This document shows positions 24,564-33,724 of a stretch of 64,000 bases of DNA, piece after piece (positions within the stretch are counted from its first letter, which is position 1; each line of letters begins with the position of its first letter). The position numbers and the translations under genes are program-made. The notes beneath the pieces were generated by a model, which saw only the letters and a list, made by a program, of their open reading frames with translations, did not search any database and was not told the DNA's origin. The stretch is from contig JAGYJP010000006.1 of NCBI GenBank assembly GCA_018402075.1, forward strand, positions 1 to 64,000. Direction: 5' to 3'. Source of the DNA: Candidatus Nanopelagicales bacterium. Its GTDB lineage: Bacteria > Actinomycetota > Actinomycetes > S36-B12.

Positions 24564-26095
24564 TGGCCACCGACACAACGACTAAGCAGGTGCCACTGCC
24601 CCCCATGTCTCGTTCCGGGTTTTTCCGCTGGATGTGGCGCCAACTCACCAGCATGAAAACAGCATTGATTCTGCTATTTCTCCTGGCACTGGCCAGTGTT
24701 CCCGGATCAGTTCTTCCGCAACGCGGAACCAATCCCATTCTCGTGGATCAATGGTTAACCGACAACCCCACCTGGGGCCCGGTACTTGATTCATTGGGAT
24801 TCTTTGACGTATTCGCAGCACCATGGTTCGCAGCAATTTATATTTTACTTTTCATCTCTCTGATCGGGTGCGTACTTCCGCGCGTTGGCGTGCACTGGCA
24901 TGCCATGCGGCAACCACCGCCCCCTGCACCCCGCTATCTCACTCGACTCGGGGGTGAAACAGTTAACGTCACCGATCAATCGGCACTCATTCTCAGTCGT
25001 GCAGAAAAGTACTTGCGCAAAGATCGTTGGCGAGTGGTCAGATCAGGCGATGACTGGGTCTCCGCCGAAAAGGGATACCTCCGAGAGACCGGAAACCTTG
25101 TTTTCCACTTCTCATTGATTCTGATTCTTTTCGCTGTTGCCTATGGCGGACTCTTTGGCTGGCGAGGCAACGTGATTATTCGCGAAGGAGAAGGGTTCTC
25201 CAACACGTTAACTCAATACGATGCCTGGGGTGGTGGTCGTTTGATCTCCCCGGACGCACTTCCAGCATTCTCGTTTGCCCTAGAAGACTTCAATGTGGAA
25301 TTTTCCCGCGAAGAATCACAACGTGGAGCGCCGCAACTTTTTGAAGCCGATGTTGCGGTGGTGCGCCCCGGTGAAACACAAGCGGTCAACGAACTCATTG
25401 AAGTGAATTACCCCATGGCAATTGAGTCTGCCAAAATTTTCCTCGTGGGGCACGGATACGCTCCGATTTTCATCGTTCGCGATTCCACCGGCAATATTGT
25501 CTTTGATGACGCTGTTGTATTTCTGCCACAAGATGGCAGCTTTACTTCGACAGGTGTGATCAAGGTCCCTGACTCCACACCGCAGTTGGGATTCCGCGGA
25601 ATCTTTTTGCCCACCACCGCACTCAGTGAAGAGCGCGGACCATTTTCCTCCTTCCCCGCACCAGATGACCCATCCGTCTTCTTGGGGGCGTGGGAAGGTG
25701 ATCTCGGACTGGATTCGGGGGTTCCCCAAAGTATTTACACGCTGACCTCAGATGACATGGAACAACTCGGTTTGCGGGCCTTGCGCCCTGGGGAGACCTG
25801 GGCCCTCCCTCGTGGGGCTGGTTCCATTGAGTTTATTGGTTTTGAGCGGTGGGCGTCCTTCCAAATTGCATCTGACCCGGGCAAGGAAGTTGCGCTCATT
25901 GCGTCAGTTCTTGCCATGATCGGATTGAGCCTGTCGCTCTTTATTCAGCGACGACGCGTATGGGTCAAGGTGCGCCCAGATCTCGAAAGTGGCGGAACTA
26001 CAGTGGAGGTAGCAGGATTAGCAAAGGCATCCGGCGATGACCCAAAAGAGAATGTTGACGAACTCGTGAAGTACCTGACAGGAGAGACGAAGTGA
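24563..26095 (+). CDS. resB: Cytochrome c biogenesis protein ResB (Ccs1)
   Basis: A 510-residue system II synthase subunit: two N-terminal membrane helices (about 33-53 and 88-108), a third at 170-195, a large extracytoplasmic domain and a last helix near 445-465. It works with CcsA to deliver heme and join it to apocytochrome c. TAATG overlap with ccdA and GTGA overlap with ccsA show a tight operon. It needs heme although synthesis genes are absent nearby. Confidence 0.93.
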   Translation: MATDTTTKQVPLPPMSRSGFFRWMWRQLTSMKTALILLFLLALASVPGSVLPQRGTNPILVDQWLTDNPTWGPVLDSLGFFDVFAAPWFAAIYILLFISLIGCVLPRVGVHWHAMRQPPPPAPRYLTRLGGETVNVTDQSALILSRAEKYLRKDRWRVVRSGDDWVSAEKGYLRETGNLVFHFSLILILFAVAYGGLFGWRGNVIIREGEGFSNTLTQYDAWGGGRLISPDALPAFSFALEDFNVEFSREESQRGAPQLFEADVAVVRPGETQAVNELIEVNYPMAIESAKIFLVGHGYAPIFIVRDSTGNIVFDDAVVFLPQDGSFTSTGVIKVPDSTPQLGFRGIFLPTTALSEERGPFSSFPAPDDPSVFLGAWEGDLGLDSGVPQSIYTLTSDDMEQLGLRALRPGETWALPRGAGSIEFIGFERWASFQIASDPGKEVALIASVLAMIGLSLSLFIQRRRVWVKVRPDLESGGTTVEVAGLAKASGDDPKENVDELVKYLTGETK

Positions 26096-27012
26096 ATTCC
26101 ATCGACTTGGCGGAAATGAGTAACAACTTCGTCTATGCGAGCATGGTCACCCTCTTTCTTGCCACGATTTTCTTTGCTCTGTCTTATTCTGCTGGCCGAA
26201 CTCGTGCAGAAACCCGAGCACTGGTGGACTCAGCGGGGGAACCAGTACCCGCTGCAGGTGATTCAGGGTCAGCGACCACGGCGGTAAACCCGGGTTGGCG
26301 AATGGGCAATATTGGACTATCGCTGTCCTGGTTGTCGGCGGGACTCCTGCTTATTGGCGTGATCCTGCGAGGAATCTGGGCTGATCGTGCGCCGTGGGGC
26401 AATATGTACGAGTACTCGATCACATCTGCACTTGGAATCTTGTTGGTGTATTTGATCTGGTCCACCCAGCGCGATCTTCGCTGGCTTGGGCTTTTTGTCA
26501 CCATTCCAGCGTTGTTGACCCTGGGGGTGGCCATCACCATCTTGTACACCGAAGCCGCACAACTCGTTCCTGCTTTGAAATCTTACTGGCTGGTAATCCA
26601 CGTTTTGGCCGCAATCATTTGCGGGGGAGCGTTCACCGTGGCAGCATCAACCGCTGGGCTTTCGTTGATCGCGGATCGCCATTGGATTAAACAATTACCA
26701 AGTCGTGAAACACTGGAGAAACTGACTCACCGAATCGTGGCGTTCTCATTCCCACTGTGGACATTCGCGGTTGTCGCAGGCGCAATCTGGGCAGAAAATG
26801 CGTGGGGGCGTTATTGGGGCTGGGATCCCAAAGAGACATGGGCCTTTATTACCTGGGTGATTTACGCTGCCTACTTACATGCCCGCTCGACCGCAGGGTG
26901 GAAACACCAGAAGGCATCCGTGATCGCGATCATGGGTTGGCTGGCGTTTTTAATCAACTATTTCGGCGTCAATATTTTTGTGAACAGCCTGCACAGTTAT
27001 GCGGGAGTTTAA
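26092..27012 (+). CDS. ccsA: Cytochrome c biogenesis protein CcsA (ResC)
   Basis: A 306-residue, eight-helix membrane protein of the heme-handling family. The tryptophan-rich WWD-type signature WGWDPKETWAFITW lies near residues 242-255, with conserved flanking His at HVLAA and the C-terminal HSYAGV. It presents heme to apocytochrome c with ResB. The first loop is Ala/Glu-rich and longer than in Bacillus. GTG start overlapping the resB stop. Confidence 0.93.
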   Translation: MNSIDLAEMSNNFVYASMVTLFLATIFFALSYSAGRTRAETRALVDSAGEPVPAAGDSGSATTAVNPGWRMGNIGLSLSWLSAGLLLIGVILRGIWADRAPWGNMYEYSITSALGILLVYLIWSTQRDLRWLGLFVTIPALLTLGVAITILYTEAAQLVPALKSYWLVIHVLAAIICGGAFTVAASTAGLSLIADRHWIKQLPSRETLEKLTHRIVAFSFPLWTFAVVAGAIWAENAWGRYWGWDPKETWAFITWVIYAAYLHARSTAGWKHQKASVIAIMGWLAFLINYFGVNIFVNSLHSYAGV

Positions 27013-27030
27013 AAAATCACGCTGAAAGTG

Positions 27031-27339
27031 TCAGGGATTTTGTTCCCGGCGTTTGCGCATTTTGTCTGACCATGCGCGCTCTTCCAAGGTGCGAAGAAAC
27101 TTGGGGTCATCGTCTGGGGCGCGGGGTGCGCGGCGCTTGGATCGAAATCCCGACTCAGGCCACACCCGACCAAAGAACAACCAAAAGATGCCACCAATAA
27201 TGGGCAAAACAACAGCAATAATCAACCAGACGTATTTGGGCAAGGTGCGTGTACTTGACTGAGGAGTGCGAATCACGTCAATAATCGTGTAAATGTAGAA
27301 GGCAATTGCGAGGAGGACCCCACCGACTCGTAAGACCAT
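27031..27339 (-). CDS. PLDc_N-domain membrane protein
   Basis: A 102-residue protein with two transmembrane helices (about 5-22 and 38-58) enclosing the short IDVIRTPQSSTRTLPKYVW loop, the N-terminal domain often seen in cardiolipin synthases but here stand-alone. A basic, Arg-rich tail follows. AAGGAGG six bases before the ATG fixes the start. Convergent with ccsA (18 bp apart). Small PLDc_N proteins at this position are common in actinobacteria; function unknown. Confidence 0.83.
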   Translation of the reverse strand: MVLRVGGVLLAIAFYIYTIIDVIRTPQSSTRTLPKYVWLIIAVVLPIIGGIFWLFFGRVWPESGFRSKRRAPRAPDDDPKFLRTLEERAWSDKMRKRREQNP

Positions 27340-27469
27340 GTGCACCTCCTTCGACCTGTCTACTACTGCATATCCGACACCCGGTGTGTTGCCGTGTTCG
27401 GGAATTGTCCCTCATGTACCGAGGAACCATTGACCTGAGGGTAAACCAATACCCCACGGTGTGCAGGGG

Positions 27470-27475
27470 TACGGT
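27470..27475 (+). promoter_or_regulatory. -10 box of a leaderless promoter (DUF4229-like gene)
   Basis: TACGGT ends 6 nt before GTG 27482 and favours that start over ATG 27509. Confidence 0.5.
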
Positions 27476-27481
27476 GCGCTT

Positions 27482-27952
27482 GTGGAAACCAAAAGAGGCG
27501 CGTGGGTCATGTACACCGTGTATCGGGTGCTCTTTTTGGTCATTGCCTGGCTCCTGATCCAGATCACCACCCCCCTTCGTGGGGCGTGGGCGGTTGCCCT
27601 AGCGATTGTGGTTTCCGCGGTATTCAGCATTCTGCTGCTAGGCCGCCAACGCGATGCCATGAGTGGATCCATGTTCGGCTTTTTCCGCCGAATCAATGAG
27701 CGCATTGACGCCGCGGCCGCGAAAGAGGATTACGACGATCTTGTGATCGTCAAAGAGGATTACGACGATCTTGTGATCGTCAAAGAGGATTACGACGATC
27801 CGGTGATCGTCAAAGAGGATTACGACGATCCGGTGATCGTCGAAGAGGTAGAACTCCCGTCAGATCGAACCGTTGCCCAGGCCAAGGCCCAAGCCGAAAG
27901 TGATTCCGTAGAACAACAGGAGAATCCCGGTCGACTTGAGGACCGGAATTAG
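27482..27952 (+). CDS. DUF4229-like membrane protein with C-terminal decapeptide repeats
   Basis: A 156-residue protein. Two closely spaced transmembrane helices (about 12-30 and 36-55), then a short basic loop FRRINERIDAAAAKE and four perfect or near-perfect copies of KEDYDD[L/P]VIV. The rest is acidic and Gln-rich. DUF4229 proteins at this place next to menA are typical of actinobacteria, but the repeated acidic segment is not part of that domain. The 3' end overlaps convergent menA by 93 bp. Function unknown. Confidence 0.72.
   Translation: METKRGAWVMYTVYRVLFLVIAWLLIQITTPLRGAWAVALAIVVSAVFSILLLGRQRDAMSGSMFGFFRRINERIDAAAAKEDYDDLVIVKEDYDDLVIVKEDYDDPVIVKEDYDDPVIVEEVELPSDRTVAQAKAQAESDSVEQQENPGRLEDRN
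27722..27841 (+). repeat. Four 30-bp tandem repeats, in frame
   Basis: Units at 27722-27751, 27752-27781, 27782-27811 and 27812-27841; copies 1 and 2 are identical, and copies 3 and 4 differ from them only by CG for TT in the centre. Each unit contains the inverted repeat GACGATC-N4-GATCGTC. It encodes KEDYDD[L/P]VIV four times. Near-identity implies very recent expansion. Confidence 0.97.
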
Positions 27953-28747
27953 TGCGGGTCCTTTGGCTCCCTGGGCCACCACTCGAATGGGCTGAATGGC
28001 CAGGGGTAAGGAAAGAAACGCCAAAAGGCTAAACGGTGTGGAAATCACCGCCGTGATGACCGGGACCAGAAACCCAATTGCCACGGTTGCATAAAAGAGT
28101 GTGCGGGTTTTCGAATCACCTAAACGCACAGCAAGTGTTTTTTTGTCGTGTTCGGTATCCCCTGGAAGATCGCGCAGGTTGTTAGCAATCAAAATCGAGC
28201 AGGCAAGTGCGCCCACACCGACACCCGCCCAGAGTGACACCACGCTGAGTTGCAAGGTCTGGACATATGCGGTGCCCATAACCGGCACCACACCGAAGAA
28301 GATAAACACAAACACTTCACCGAGACCGGCATAGCCGTAGGGTCGCGAACCGCCTGTGTAAAACCAGGCTGCTGCAACACTGGCCGCACCCACGGCAAAA
28401 AGCCACCACTGTTCAGTGAGGAACACCAATACGGTGCCTGCCACCATGGCGATTGCGAAAAAAGTGAAAGCAGCTCGCTTGACCGCTTGAGGTGGGGCAA
28501 GACCTTGACCCACCAAACGAACGGGACCCACCCGGACGCGATCCGTGCCACGAATGCCGTCGCTATAGTCATTGGAGTAGTTCACGCCAATTTGCAGCGC
28601 CACGGCCACGATCAGAGCAAGAAGGCTGCGCCCTGCATTAAATGCTCCGGCCCCGAGTGCAATTCCTATACCGACTGCAACAGGCGCAAATGCTGCCGGC
28701 AGAGTGCGTGGGCGTGCACCTTCAATCCATTCCGCTGTCGTAGCCAC
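27860..28747 (-). CDS. menA: 1,4-dihydroxy-2-naphthoate polyprenyltransferase MenA
   Basis: A 295-residue membrane prenyltransferase of the UbiA family that joins the polyprenyl tail to dihydroxynaphthoate in menaquinone synthesis. First Asp-rich motif NYSNDYSDGIRGTD (about 56-69), second motif NNLRDLPGDTEHD (about 189-201), about eight helices. GTG start 3 bp after the menE stop on the minus strand, so menE-menA are cotranscribed. The last 31 codons lie opposite the 3' end of the DUF4229-like gene. Confidence 0.95.
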   Translation of the reverse strand: MATTAEWIEGARPRTLPAAFAPVAVGIGIALGAGAFNAGRSLLALIVAVALQIGVNYSNDYSDGIRGTDRVRVGPVRLVGQGLAPPQAVKRAAFTFFAIAMVAGTVLVFLTEQWWLFAVGAASVAAAWFYTGGSRPYGYAGLGEVFVFIFFGVVPVMGTAYVQTLQLSVVSLWAGVGVGALACSILIANNLRDLPGDTEHDKKTLAVRLGDSKTRTLFYATVAIGFLVPVITAVISTPFSLLAFLSLPLAIQPIRVVAQGAKGPALIPVLKSTGILLLFYGITFGLGLGLGNGSI

Positions 28748-28750
28748 GCA

Positions 28751-29944
28751 TTAACCGTAGGGGTTGGGGTGAGCCATGGTCTGTATCTGTTGGCGATCGG
28801 GCTTCCCATTGGGCAAATACGGCAGTGAATCAACAATCATGAAACGAGGAACTGCAACATTGCCTAATCGCTGCGAGATATCTGCCCGAAGTTCATCTTC
28901 GAATCGGAGATCGGCACCCGTTGGTACAACCACAGCGGTCAGATCGGGTAACACGAAACTATCTTGCACCAGAGGGTGGGCATCGATAATCTCTTTAATG
29001 GCGTGAACAGAAATGTTGACACCATTAATGATGACAATGTCATCGGTTCTACCACTGATATGAAGAGTCCCGGTGTTATCCAATTCACCAAGATCTTGGG
29101 TGGTGAAGCCACCGCGAAATAGTTCGTCATTCAATGCGGACCCTGATGGCCGGTAACCCGTCGCAATGACTTTTCCCGTAATCGATATCACGCCCGTAAT
29201 CGAATCAATATCAATGGCAACCCCAGGTGCTGGAACCCCATTAAAGACACAGCCGCCACTTGTTTCGGTCATGCCATAAGTGAATGCAATTGCGATTCCC
29301 TGATCACGTGCGTGGATCTGATCGCTCAGCGAGGTGGCAGAACCACCGACCAACACGGCTGCGAAGCGGGACAGTGCTTGGGTCCCTTCCTCGGTGGATA
29401 AAAGTCGACGAAGTTGTGCGGGAACCAAAGAGATCATGGCTGGTGAATCTCCACAGTTGCGTAGCGCATCAGTTACTTCCTCGGCGCTAAATGTTCCTGC
29501 GCCCGCAACACTCTCCAGCGCAACCGGTGGTGCTCCCGCGGCAATCGAGCGAACAAGAACGTTGAAGCCGCCGACAGATGTCACCGGCAAGGCGGCGACC
29601 CACCGCGGTGATGCATCGAGTTGAAGGCCCACAACGGAGCCCGAGTTAATGAATTCATTGAGGGCACCAAGTTGATCCGCGGTGAACTCAACGCCGCGCG
29701 GATTTCCGGTGGAACCGGATGTACTGAGTGCGACGATTGTATGTGGCCGAGTGGGTAGCGCGGGATTGATCGCGGCACGAATACTGTTCACCAAGGCGGT
29801 GGGAAAGTGTTTGCTGACCGCAGGGATTGGAGCGAGCGCACTGCCTGTCTCCAACGCCCGGACCAGTTGGTCATGCACGGCCAGAACACCGTCTGCACCA
29901 GGTGTGACCTCAACAACAGCGAGGTGATTCTGACCGGTGTTCAT
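28751..29944 (-). CDS. menE: O-succinylbenzoate-CoA ligase MenE
   Basis: A 397-residue adenylate-forming enzyme that activates O-succinylbenzoate as the CoA thioester. Motifs: STSGSTGNPRGVEFTA (P-loop), TYGMTETSGG, the RTDDIVIINGVNIS hinge and C-terminal YLPNGKPDRQQ with the catalytic Lys. Shorter than FadD-type ligases, as is usual for actinobacterial MenE. Divergent from menB with only 35 bp between start codons; both have leaderless -10 boxes in that gap. Confidence 0.94.
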   Translation of the reverse strand: MNTGQNHLAVVEVTPGADGVLAVHDQLVRALETGSALAPIPAVSKHFPTALVNSIRAAINPALPTRPHTIVALSTSGSTGNPRGVEFTADQLGALNEFINSGSVVGLQLDASPRWVAALPVTSVGGFNVLVRSIAAGAPPVALESVAGAGTFSAEEVTDALRNCGDSPAMISLVPAQLRRLLSTEEGTQALSRFAAVLVGGSATSLSDQIHARDQGIAIAFTYGMTETSGGCVFNGVPAPGVAIDIDSITGVISITGKVIATGYRPSGSALNDELFRGGFTTQDLGELDNTGTLHISGRTDDIVIINGVNISVHAIKEIIDAHPLVQDSFVLPDLTAVVVPTGADLRFEDELRADISQRLGNVAVPRFMIVDSLPYLPNGKPDRQQIQTMAHPNPYG

Positions 29945-29950
29945 TGGGCG

Positions 29951-29956
29951 AGACTA
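29951..29956 (-). promoter_or_regulatory. -10 box of a leaderless promoter (menE-menA)
   Basis: On the minus strand TAGTCT ends 6 nt before the ATG at 29944. Confidence 0.6.
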
Positions 29957-29967
29957 GGAGATGCGGG

Positions 29968-29973
29968 TAATCT
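29968..29973 (+). promoter_or_regulatory. -10 box of a leaderless promoter (menB)
   Basis: TAATCT ends 6 nt before the ATG at 29980. The two -10 boxes of menE and menB are only 11 bp apart, so each -35 region would fall inside the other gene's start. Confidence 0.6.
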
Positions 29974-29979
29974 CGAGCC

Positions 29980-30912
29980 ATGGACACTCGAAAACTCTAT
30001 GAACTTCCACCGGTCGCGGCTCCCGGCTCACCTGCCCTCCGGGATCCAAGCCACTCCTCCATCATTCCCGCATGTGAGTGGAAATCAGTGGGTGAGTTCA
30101 ACGATATTTCTTATGAGTTAGGCACCGGCACCGGTGAGGGCATTGCCAAAATCACAATTCGGCGTCCTGAGAAGAGAAACGCTTTTCGTCCCCAAACACT
30201 CTTTGAGTTAAGCGATGCATTTAATGCTGCCCGAGACGATGACACGGTCGGAGTCATCATTCTCACCGGACAGGGGGACTTGGCCTTCTGCTCCGGTGGC
30301 GATCAGGTAATTCGTGGCAATGATGGCTATATCGGCGATGACTCAGTTGCGCATAAAGGTATTGGTCGCCTGAACGTTCTTGATCTCCAAATTCAAATTC
30401 GGCGCCTGCCTAAACCGGTCATCGCCATGGTGGCTGGCTATGCCATTGGAGGTGGACACGTTCTTCATGTGGTCTGCGATATGACAATCGCTGCTGACAA
30501 CGCACGCTTTGGCCAAACAGGTCCACGGGTGGGTTCATTCGATGGCGGTTTCGGTTCCGGATTGCTCGCTCGCACCATTGGGCAGAAGCGCTCACGCGAA
30601 GTGTGGTACACCTGCAATCAATACGGTGCCGAGCAGGCGTATGACTGGGGGCTGGTCAACGAAGTTGTGCCCCTTCCTGATTTGGAAATAGCAACATGTG
30701 ACATCGCTAATCAAATGCTGACCATGTCGCCACTTGCCCTGCGCATGCTCAAGGCCTCACATAATGCGGTCGACGATGGCCTTGCCGGTGTTCAGCAACT
30801 CGCGGGTGACTCAACCCTGTTGTTCTACATGACCGAGGAAGCTCAAGAAGGCCGCGACGCGTACAAAGAAAAGCGGAAGCCTGATTTCTCGCGTTTCCCC
30901 AAACGTCCGTAG
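29980..30912 (+). CDS. menB: 1,4-dihydroxy-2-naphthoyl-CoA synthase MenB
   Basis: A 310-residue crotonase-fold enzyme that cyclises O-succinylbenzoyl-CoA. Marks: [14 protein letters not shown], oxyanion-hole [20 protein letters not shown] and [18 protein letters not shown]. It has the roughly 40-residue N-terminal extension seen in mycobacterial MenB. menC begins 6 bp after the stop. Confidence 0.96.
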   Translation: MDTRKLYELPPVAAPGSPALRDPSHSSIIPACEWKSVGEFNDISYELGTGTGEGIAKITIRRPEKRNAFRPQTLFELSDAFNAARDDDTVGVIILTGQGDLAFCSGGDQVIRGNDGYIGDDSVAHKGIGRLNVLDLQIQIRRLPKPVIAMVAGYAIGGGHVLHVVCDMTIAADNARFGQTGPRVGSFDGGFGSGLLARTIGQKRSREVWYTCNQYGAEQAYDWGLVNEVVPLPDLEIATCDIANQMLTMSPLALRMLKASHNAVDDGLAGVQQLAGDSTLLFYMTEEAQEGRDAYKEKRKPDFSRFPKRP

Positions 30913-30918
30913 CACACT

Positions 30919-31923
30919 GTGCTCAGCTCACTCGGCGAAAAGTTGTGGTCCAACGGTCATTGCTTTGGTGTGGAACTGCAGCACACGTTCAGGGGAGTCA
31001 CCTCTCGAGCAGGTGTCCTGTTTCCGGGACCTGCCGGCTGGGGTGAATTTAGTCCATTCGCCGACTACTCCGATCAACGTGCAGCCCTGTGGTTGCAGGC
31101 TGCCATTGAAGCGGCGTGCTTGCCTGTCGTAGAACCGTTGGGTGCACAGATCCCCGTCAACGCGATCATCGGTGACCATGAAGATGTCCGTGCTGCTACG
31201 CGCAGGGCCATCGAAGAATTTGGTTGCACAACAATCAAGGTAAAACTTGGAAGTGATCTTGTGAGCAGTTGTGAAAAACTAGATGCGATTGTGTCAGCGG
31301 CTGGCGAGCAACCTGGACTTGTCCATCCAATATCCATTCGAGCCGATGTCAATGGGCGCTGGACATTAGAGCAAGCAATCACAGCATGTAAGGAATTGGA
31401 GAACTACCCGATCGAGTACTTAGAGCAACCTTGTTCAGATACAGACAGTCTGCGGCAGCTGCGCCGGCAAGTGAATATCCCCATTGCGGTAGATGAATCC
31501 ATTCGAGTTGATCGACATACTTCTGTTCAGGAGTTTGCCGACATTGCCATTGTGAAAGTTTCGCCGTTAGGTGGACTTCGTGCCACCTATGCCATCGCTG
31601 AAAGTGTTGGCGTTCCGGTTCGAATAAGTGGGGCGCTTGAGACATCGGTGGGGTTATTCCCCTCACTACTTGCCGCGTGGCAATTAGCCCCAGATTGCGC
31701 AGCAGGGCTAGGAACGGGTGCGCTCTTTGCCACTGATCTGGTGTATCCCATCACGGTGCCGCACGAGGGTGTCCTGCCGGTGCTCCGGCGTGAGCCGGAT
31801 CAGGAGTTGTTGAACGCCCGGGGCTTATCTGCGCAGGAACGCGAACATTGGCACCAGCGATTCGCTGCCGCCTTTACCCACCTGCCCCAGGAGAGTATTG
31901 AACTTCTCCGCGACACCCTCTAG
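30919..31923 (+). CDS. menC: O-succinylbenzoate synthase MenC
   Basis: A 334-residue enolase-superfamily dehydratase making O-succinylbenzoate from SHCHC. The catalytic Lys pair lies in TIKVKLG (near 101-107), metal ligands follow at IRADVNG, EYLEQPC and AVDES, and the second catalytic Lys in IVKVSPLGG. GTG start 6 bp after menB. Confidence 0.93.
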   Translation: MLSSLGEKLWSNGHCFGVELQHTFRGVTSRAGVLFPGPAGWGEFSPFADYSDQRAALWLQAAIEAACLPVVEPLGAQIPVNAIIGDHEDVRAATRRAIEEFGCTTIKVKLGSDLVSSCEKLDAIVSAAGEQPGLVHPISIRADVNGRWTLEQAITACKELENYPIEYLEQPCSDTDSLRQLRRQVNIPIAVDESIRVDRHTSVQEFADIAIVKVSPLGGLRATYAIAESVGVPVRISGALETSVGLFPSLLAAWQLAPDCAAGLGTGALFATDLVYPITVPHEGVLPVLRREPDQELLNARGLSAQEREHWHQRFAAAFTHLPQESIELLRDTL

Positions 31924-31969
31924 TGATGGTCCCTAGAAGGAGTCAAGCAGGTGTGCAAGGCTGAGCCCC

Positions 31970-33718
31970 ATGGAAGCGTCGACCGCACAGGCAATCGTCA
32001 TGGTGGACGAACTTGTTCGCTGTGGTGTCACCGATGTTGTTCTGGCTCCAGGATCTCGTTCGGCCCCCCTCGCACTGGAGGTTGCCGCCGCCTGTGAGCG
32101 CCTCGACCTTCGGTTACATGTGCGCATTGACGAACGTGTTGCCGGATTTGTAGCCCTGGGTATTGGTAAAGCCACGGGAGTACCTGCAGCCGTCATAACG
32201 ACCTCCGGTACGGCGGTAGCCAATCTGATGCCCGCCGTCATTGAAGCGGATTTGGCATTTGTTCCGCTGCTGCTTCTGACCGCTGATCGTCCACCCGTGT
32301 TGCGCGGAGTCGGTGCAAATCAAACAATTGATCAGATCAATATTTTCGGTGGGTACGTACGTGACTTTGTTGACATGTCTGTCGCGGCACCGGTGGAGGG
32401 TCAGGTGTCGTATTGGCGAAGTGTGGTTGCACGTGCTGTGTCGATCTCCACTGATTCCATGCAACCAGGCCCCGTGCACATCAATGTGCCATTTTCCATG
32501 CCGTTGGTCAGTGAGGGTGGTGAATGGATCGAAAGCCTGGCTGGGCGGCCCGATGGTCGACCGTGGGTTGCTGATGCCCGATTGATGGCTGGCATGAGCA
32601 CACCCATTGACGAACTCATGTCATTTCTTGACGAGGAATCGGTTGTTCCCGCGCGCGGTGTGATTGTTGTTGGCGACCACAATGACCCTGATGCCATGGA
32701 CTTGGTAGATGAACTCAGTGACACAACCGGTTGGCCAATCATTGCCGAACCAAGTGCCAATATGGGAGCTGCCGGCTTGATCCTGTCCCACGGTTCACTT
32801 CTTGTGGCCAATCAAGAGTTTCGTGAAACCCATGTTCCTGAATTAGTACTCACCGTGGGAAATATTGGGTTATCTCGATCGGTACTCGCACTCATTCAAT
32901 CAGCACAATTTCACATTGCGGTGGATCCACACACGCATTTCGCTGATCCCACTCGATCAGCCGATCTTGTGTTGTCAGCCGTGCCACTGCCACCAGAAGA
33001 ATGTGAAGTGGAACCCGAGTGGTTAGAAGCGTGGCAACGAGCCGATGTTCTGGCCGCAGCTGCCGTGGAGACTGTGCTCCCGAAAGATGAACTCACCGGC
33101 ATGCAGGTCGCTCGGATTGTGACCCGCATGGTGCCAGAAGCAGGAACACTATTTTTGGGTGCATCCTCCGCGGTTCGTCATGTTGCGTCTTTCGCTCTTA
33201 ACAGTGTCACCGACGCCATGGTGATGGGAAACCGTGGAACATCAGGTATTGACGGGTGCATGTCTACCGCCTACGGAGTTGCCATTGCCGCACAAGCCCA
33301 AGACGATGGCGCGGTCATTGCCCTTGTGGGAGACCAAACATTCCTCTACGACAGCAATGCGTTACTCGTACCACCAACAGAGCAGTCGGTGAACTTAGTT
33401 GTTGTTGTCCTCGACAACAATGGTGGGGGAATTTTTTCCACACTTGAACAGGGTAATCCCGCATATGCCAAGTACTTCGATCAAGTCTTTGGTGTACCCC
33501 TCGATATTGATCCGCAGGCGGTGAGCACTGCCATGCGAGTTAAGTCCGTGACGGTGAAATCCGAGGATGAACTCGCTGAGGCGCTCGACCATGCATTGGA
33601 AGAACGCGATGGCGGGGGAGTGCGCGTGATTGTGGCGCACATGTGTTCCCGTGAAACCGAAGCTGCGATTTTGACGACCATTGGCGAAGCGGTGCACGAG
33701 GCTGCGACCGGGAGCTGA
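31970..33718 (+). CDS. menD: SEPHCHC synthase MenD
   Basis: A 582-residue thiamine-diphosphate enzyme that adds 2-oxoglutarate to isochorismate. Catalytic Glu region APGSRSAPLALE near residue 30, GTSGIDGCMSTAYG and the diphosphate/Mg motif GDQTFLYDSNALL in the C-terminal domain, the last Asn region as LDNNGGGIFS. 46 bp after menC, with no clear Shine-Dalgarno. The next gene starts 6 bp downstream. Confidence 0.96.
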   Translation: MEASTAQAIVMVDELVRCGVTDVVLAPGSRSAPLALEVAAACERLDLRLHVRIDERVAGFVALGIGKATGVPAAVITTSGTAVANLMPAVIEADLAFVPLLLLTADRPPVLRGVGANQTIDQINIFGGYVRDFVDMSVAAPVEGQVSYWRSVVARAVSISTDSMQPGPVHINVPFSMPLVSEGGEWIESLAGRPDGRPWVADARLMAGMSTPIDELMSFLDEESVVPARGVIVVGDHNDPDAMDLVDELSDTTGWPIIAEPSANMGAAGLILSHGSLLVANQEFRETHVPELVLTVGNIGLSRSVLALIQSAQFHIAVDPHTHFADPTRSADLVLSAVPLPPEECEVEPEWLEAWQRADVLAAAAVETVLPKDELTGMQVARIVTRMVPEAGTLFLGASSAVRHVASFALNSVTDAMVMGNRGTSGIDGCMSTAYGVAIAAQAQDDGAVIALVGDQTFLYDSNALLVPPTEQSVNLVVVVLDNNGGGIFSTLEQGNPAYAKYFDQVFGVPLDIDPQAVSTAMRVKSVTVKSEDELAEALDHALEERDGGGVRVIVAHMCSRETEAAILTTIGEAVHEAATGS

Positions 33719-33724
33719 TCCGCC

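Noticed and set aside
27722..27841. CRISPR-like array
   Set aside because: The units are directly adjacent without spacers and lie in frame within a coding sequence.
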